The notes under the pieces are model-generated. The model searched no databases, was not told the DNA's origin, and was given only the letters and a program-made list of their open reading frames with translations. Positions 62,663 to 64,000 of a stretch of 64,000 nt of DNA are shown in pieces (position 1 is the first letter of the stretch; every line of letters begins with the position of its first letter). Both the position numbers and the translations under genes were made by a program. Origin of the DNA: Aequorivita aurantiaca. Its GTDB lineage: Bacteria > Bacteroidota > Bacteroidia > Flavobacteriales > Flavobacteriaceae. Where the stretch lies: positions 558,001 to 622,000 of the forward strand of contig NZ_JAUGQQ010000001.1 of NCBI RefSeq assembly GCF_030410135.1, written 5' to 3'.

Positions 62663-64000
62663 ATGAGAATACGCGAAATCAATGCCATGCGAGGGCCAAA
62701 TTACTGGTCCGTACGCCGCCATAAATTAATTGTAATGGTTTTGGATTTGGAAGAAATGGAAGAGCTTCCCACCAATAAAGTTGATGGTTTTTTGGACCGA
62801 TTGAAAATGATGTTTCCAAGCATGTACAGCCATCGATGCAGCGTGGGCGAGCCGGGCGGATTTTTCCAAAGAGTGGAGGAAGGCACGTGGATGGGCCACG
62901 TTATTGAGCACATCGCGCTTGATATTCAAACCTTGGCGGGAATGGACACCGGCTTCGGAAGAACGCGTGGTTATGGCGAAAAAGGTGTATATAATGTGGT
63001 GTTCAGCTATATCGAAGAAAATGTTGGGCGCTATGCCGCAAAGGCTTCGGTTGATATTTGCAGGGCGATTATTTCTGGCGAAAATTACAATCTTGAGGAT
63101 GATATTCAAAAAATGCGGGAGCTTCGCGAAGAGGAACGTCTTGGCCCAAGCACAGGTTCCATCGTTGAGGAAGCCGAAGCGCGCGGAATTCCGTGGATTC
63201 GGTTAAATAAATATTCCCTTTGCCAATTGGGTTACGGCGCAAACCAAAAAAGAATACAGGCTACCGTTACTTCGGAAACAAGCAGCATCGGGGTGGAATT
63301 GGCGTGTGATAAAGAAGACACCAAATTTCTTTTGGAACAGGCTGAAGTTGAGGTGCCACGGGGCGATATCATCAGTCGCGAAAGCAGTTTGGAGGAAGCC
63401 TGTAAATATGTGGGTTTTCCTTTGGTAGTTAAACCCGTGGACGGAAATCACGGCCGCGGAATTACCGTGAATATCAAAAACTATGAAGATGCGTTGGTAG
63501 CTTTTCGCGCAGCTAAAAATGTGGCTTCAAAAATTATTATCGAAAAATATATCACCGGCGAAGATTATAGATTGCTTGTTATAAACAATGTTTTGGTCGC
63601 CGCCGCAAAGCGAAGTCCGGCGCATGTAATTGGCGATGGAAAATCGACTATAAAGGAATTGGTGGATGAGGTAAATAAAGACACGCGCCGCGGTTACGGC
63701 CACGAAAATGTACTTACGCAGATTACAATTAATGACCTCACTAAAACCATTCTGAAAACAAAAGGATACACCGAAGAATCAATTCCTAAGGAAGGCGAAA
63801 GAGTGATATTAAAAGATACCGCAAATCTCAGCACCGGCGGTACCGCTGAAGATGTTACCGATATAGTGCATCCATCCAACGTCTCCATGGCGGAACGTAT
63901 TTCCAAAATTATCGACCTCGACATCTGCGGAATTGATATTATGACAACCGATATCAGTCAACCATTGCACGAAACCGGCGGAGCCGTTCTCGAAGTGAAT
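62663..64000 (+). CDS. cphA: Cyanophycin synthetase, N-terminal part (3' end outside window)
   Basis: The ATG at 62663 opens a frame that runs to the window edge, 446 codons without a stop. The enzyme builds multi-L-arginyl-poly-L-aspartate from Asp, Arg and ATP. The N-terminal domain begins MRIREINAMRGPNYWSVRRH and has HVIEHIALDIQTLAGMDTGFGRTRG. The ATP-grasp domain (from about residue 210) has FPLVVKPVDGNHGRGITVNI and IIEKYITGEDYRLLVINN. The C-terminal Mur-ligase-like domain that adds arginine lies outside the window. Full-length proteins are about 875 residues. It is divergent from cyanophycinase, which degrades its product. Confidence 0.95.
   Translation, partial: MRIREINAMRGPNYWSVRRHKLIVMVLDLEEMEELPTNKVDGFLDRLKMMFPSMYSHRCSVGEPGGFFQRVEEGTWMGHVIEHIALDIQTLAGMDTGFGRTRGYGEKGVYNVVFSYIEENVGRYAAKASVDICRAIISGENYNLEDDIQKMRELREEERLGPSTGSIVEEAEARGIPWIRLNKYSLCQLGYGANQKRIQATVTSETSSIGVELACDKEDTKFLLEQAEVEVPRGDIISRESSLEEACKYVGFPLVVKPVDGNHGRGITVNIKNYEDALVAFRAAKNVASKIIIEKYITGEDYRLLVINNVLVAAAKRSPAHVIGDGKSTIKELVDEVNKDTRRGYGHENVLTQITINDLTKTILKTKGYTEESIPKEGERVILKDTANLSTGGTAEDVTDIVHPSNVSMAERISKIIDLDICGIDIMTTDISQPLHETGGAVLEVN

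Overview
The window looks like a 64 kb stretch of a Flavobacteriaceae (Bacteroidota) chromosome. Supporting signs are three secreted proteins ending in type IX secretion (T9SS) sorting domains, a TonB-dependent receptor with an N-terminal carboxypeptidase-like domain, many promoters with the Bacteroidota -7 element TAnnTTTG, an ExbB/ExbD/ExbD cluster beside rpoN, and cyanophycin genes. The genus cannot be fixed from this sequence; Aequorivita or a relative is only a guess. No IS element, prophage, CRISPR array or rRNA was seen. It is mostly core genome with a few accessory genes.

Layout. 1-616 is the 3' end of serS. 759-8559 (minus strand) is a phosphate-acquisition block: TonB receptor plus beta-helix lipoprotein, then a phosphate-selective porin, then a PiT transporter with a PhoU-like tail. 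8727-15192 holds dgt, a secreted M36 metallopeptidase, dxs and tadA. 15246-19430 (minus) holds a cold-shock protein, a small membrane protein, a ClC transporter and aspS. 19555-26845 (minus) is a TetR-controlled RND efflux operon (tetR, tolC-like gene, four-helix-bundle gene, adaptor, permease). 27002-32522 (plus) holds a polyprenyl synthase, sucA and sucB. 32589-35453 (minus) is a TPR histidine kinase and LuxR-type regulator pair plus a 47-residue membrane peptide. 35524-37815 has a retropepsin-like protease, tatD and ansA, followed by tRNA-Ser(GGA). 38175-41342 is an ExbB/ExbD system and a beta-barrel protein. 41337-48830 (minus) has a PAP2-like protein, rpoN, asnS, an MMPL/RND-type transporter and a beta-barrel protein. 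48922-54923 (minus) is the translation cluster rplM-rpsI-rpsB-tsf / pyrH-frr, interrupted by a plus-strand secreted M23 peptidase. 55147-57670 has a T9SS beta-propeller protein, the decayed relic of a similar gene, and a lipoprotein. 57768-64000 has polA and the cyanophycin genes: isoaspartyl peptidase, cyanophycinase and the start of cphA, which runs off the window.

The most striking signal is in non-coding DNA of the phosphate block. The promoters of the PiT gene, the porin gene and the TonB-receptor gene each carry GTTA-like direct repeats with an 11-bp period. In all three, the first base of the nearest repeat lies exactly 29 bp from a TTTG element that lacks the usual preceding TA. This is what an OmpR/PhoB-family activator replacing the -33 element would look like, so it is a candidate flavobacterial Pho box. 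A fourth, four-unit array (4595-4638) lies upstream of a region with three consecutive hairpins, a 21-codon ORF and a strong intrinsic terminator (4560-4382, minus). That could be a phosphate-regulated small RNA or micro-protein gene.
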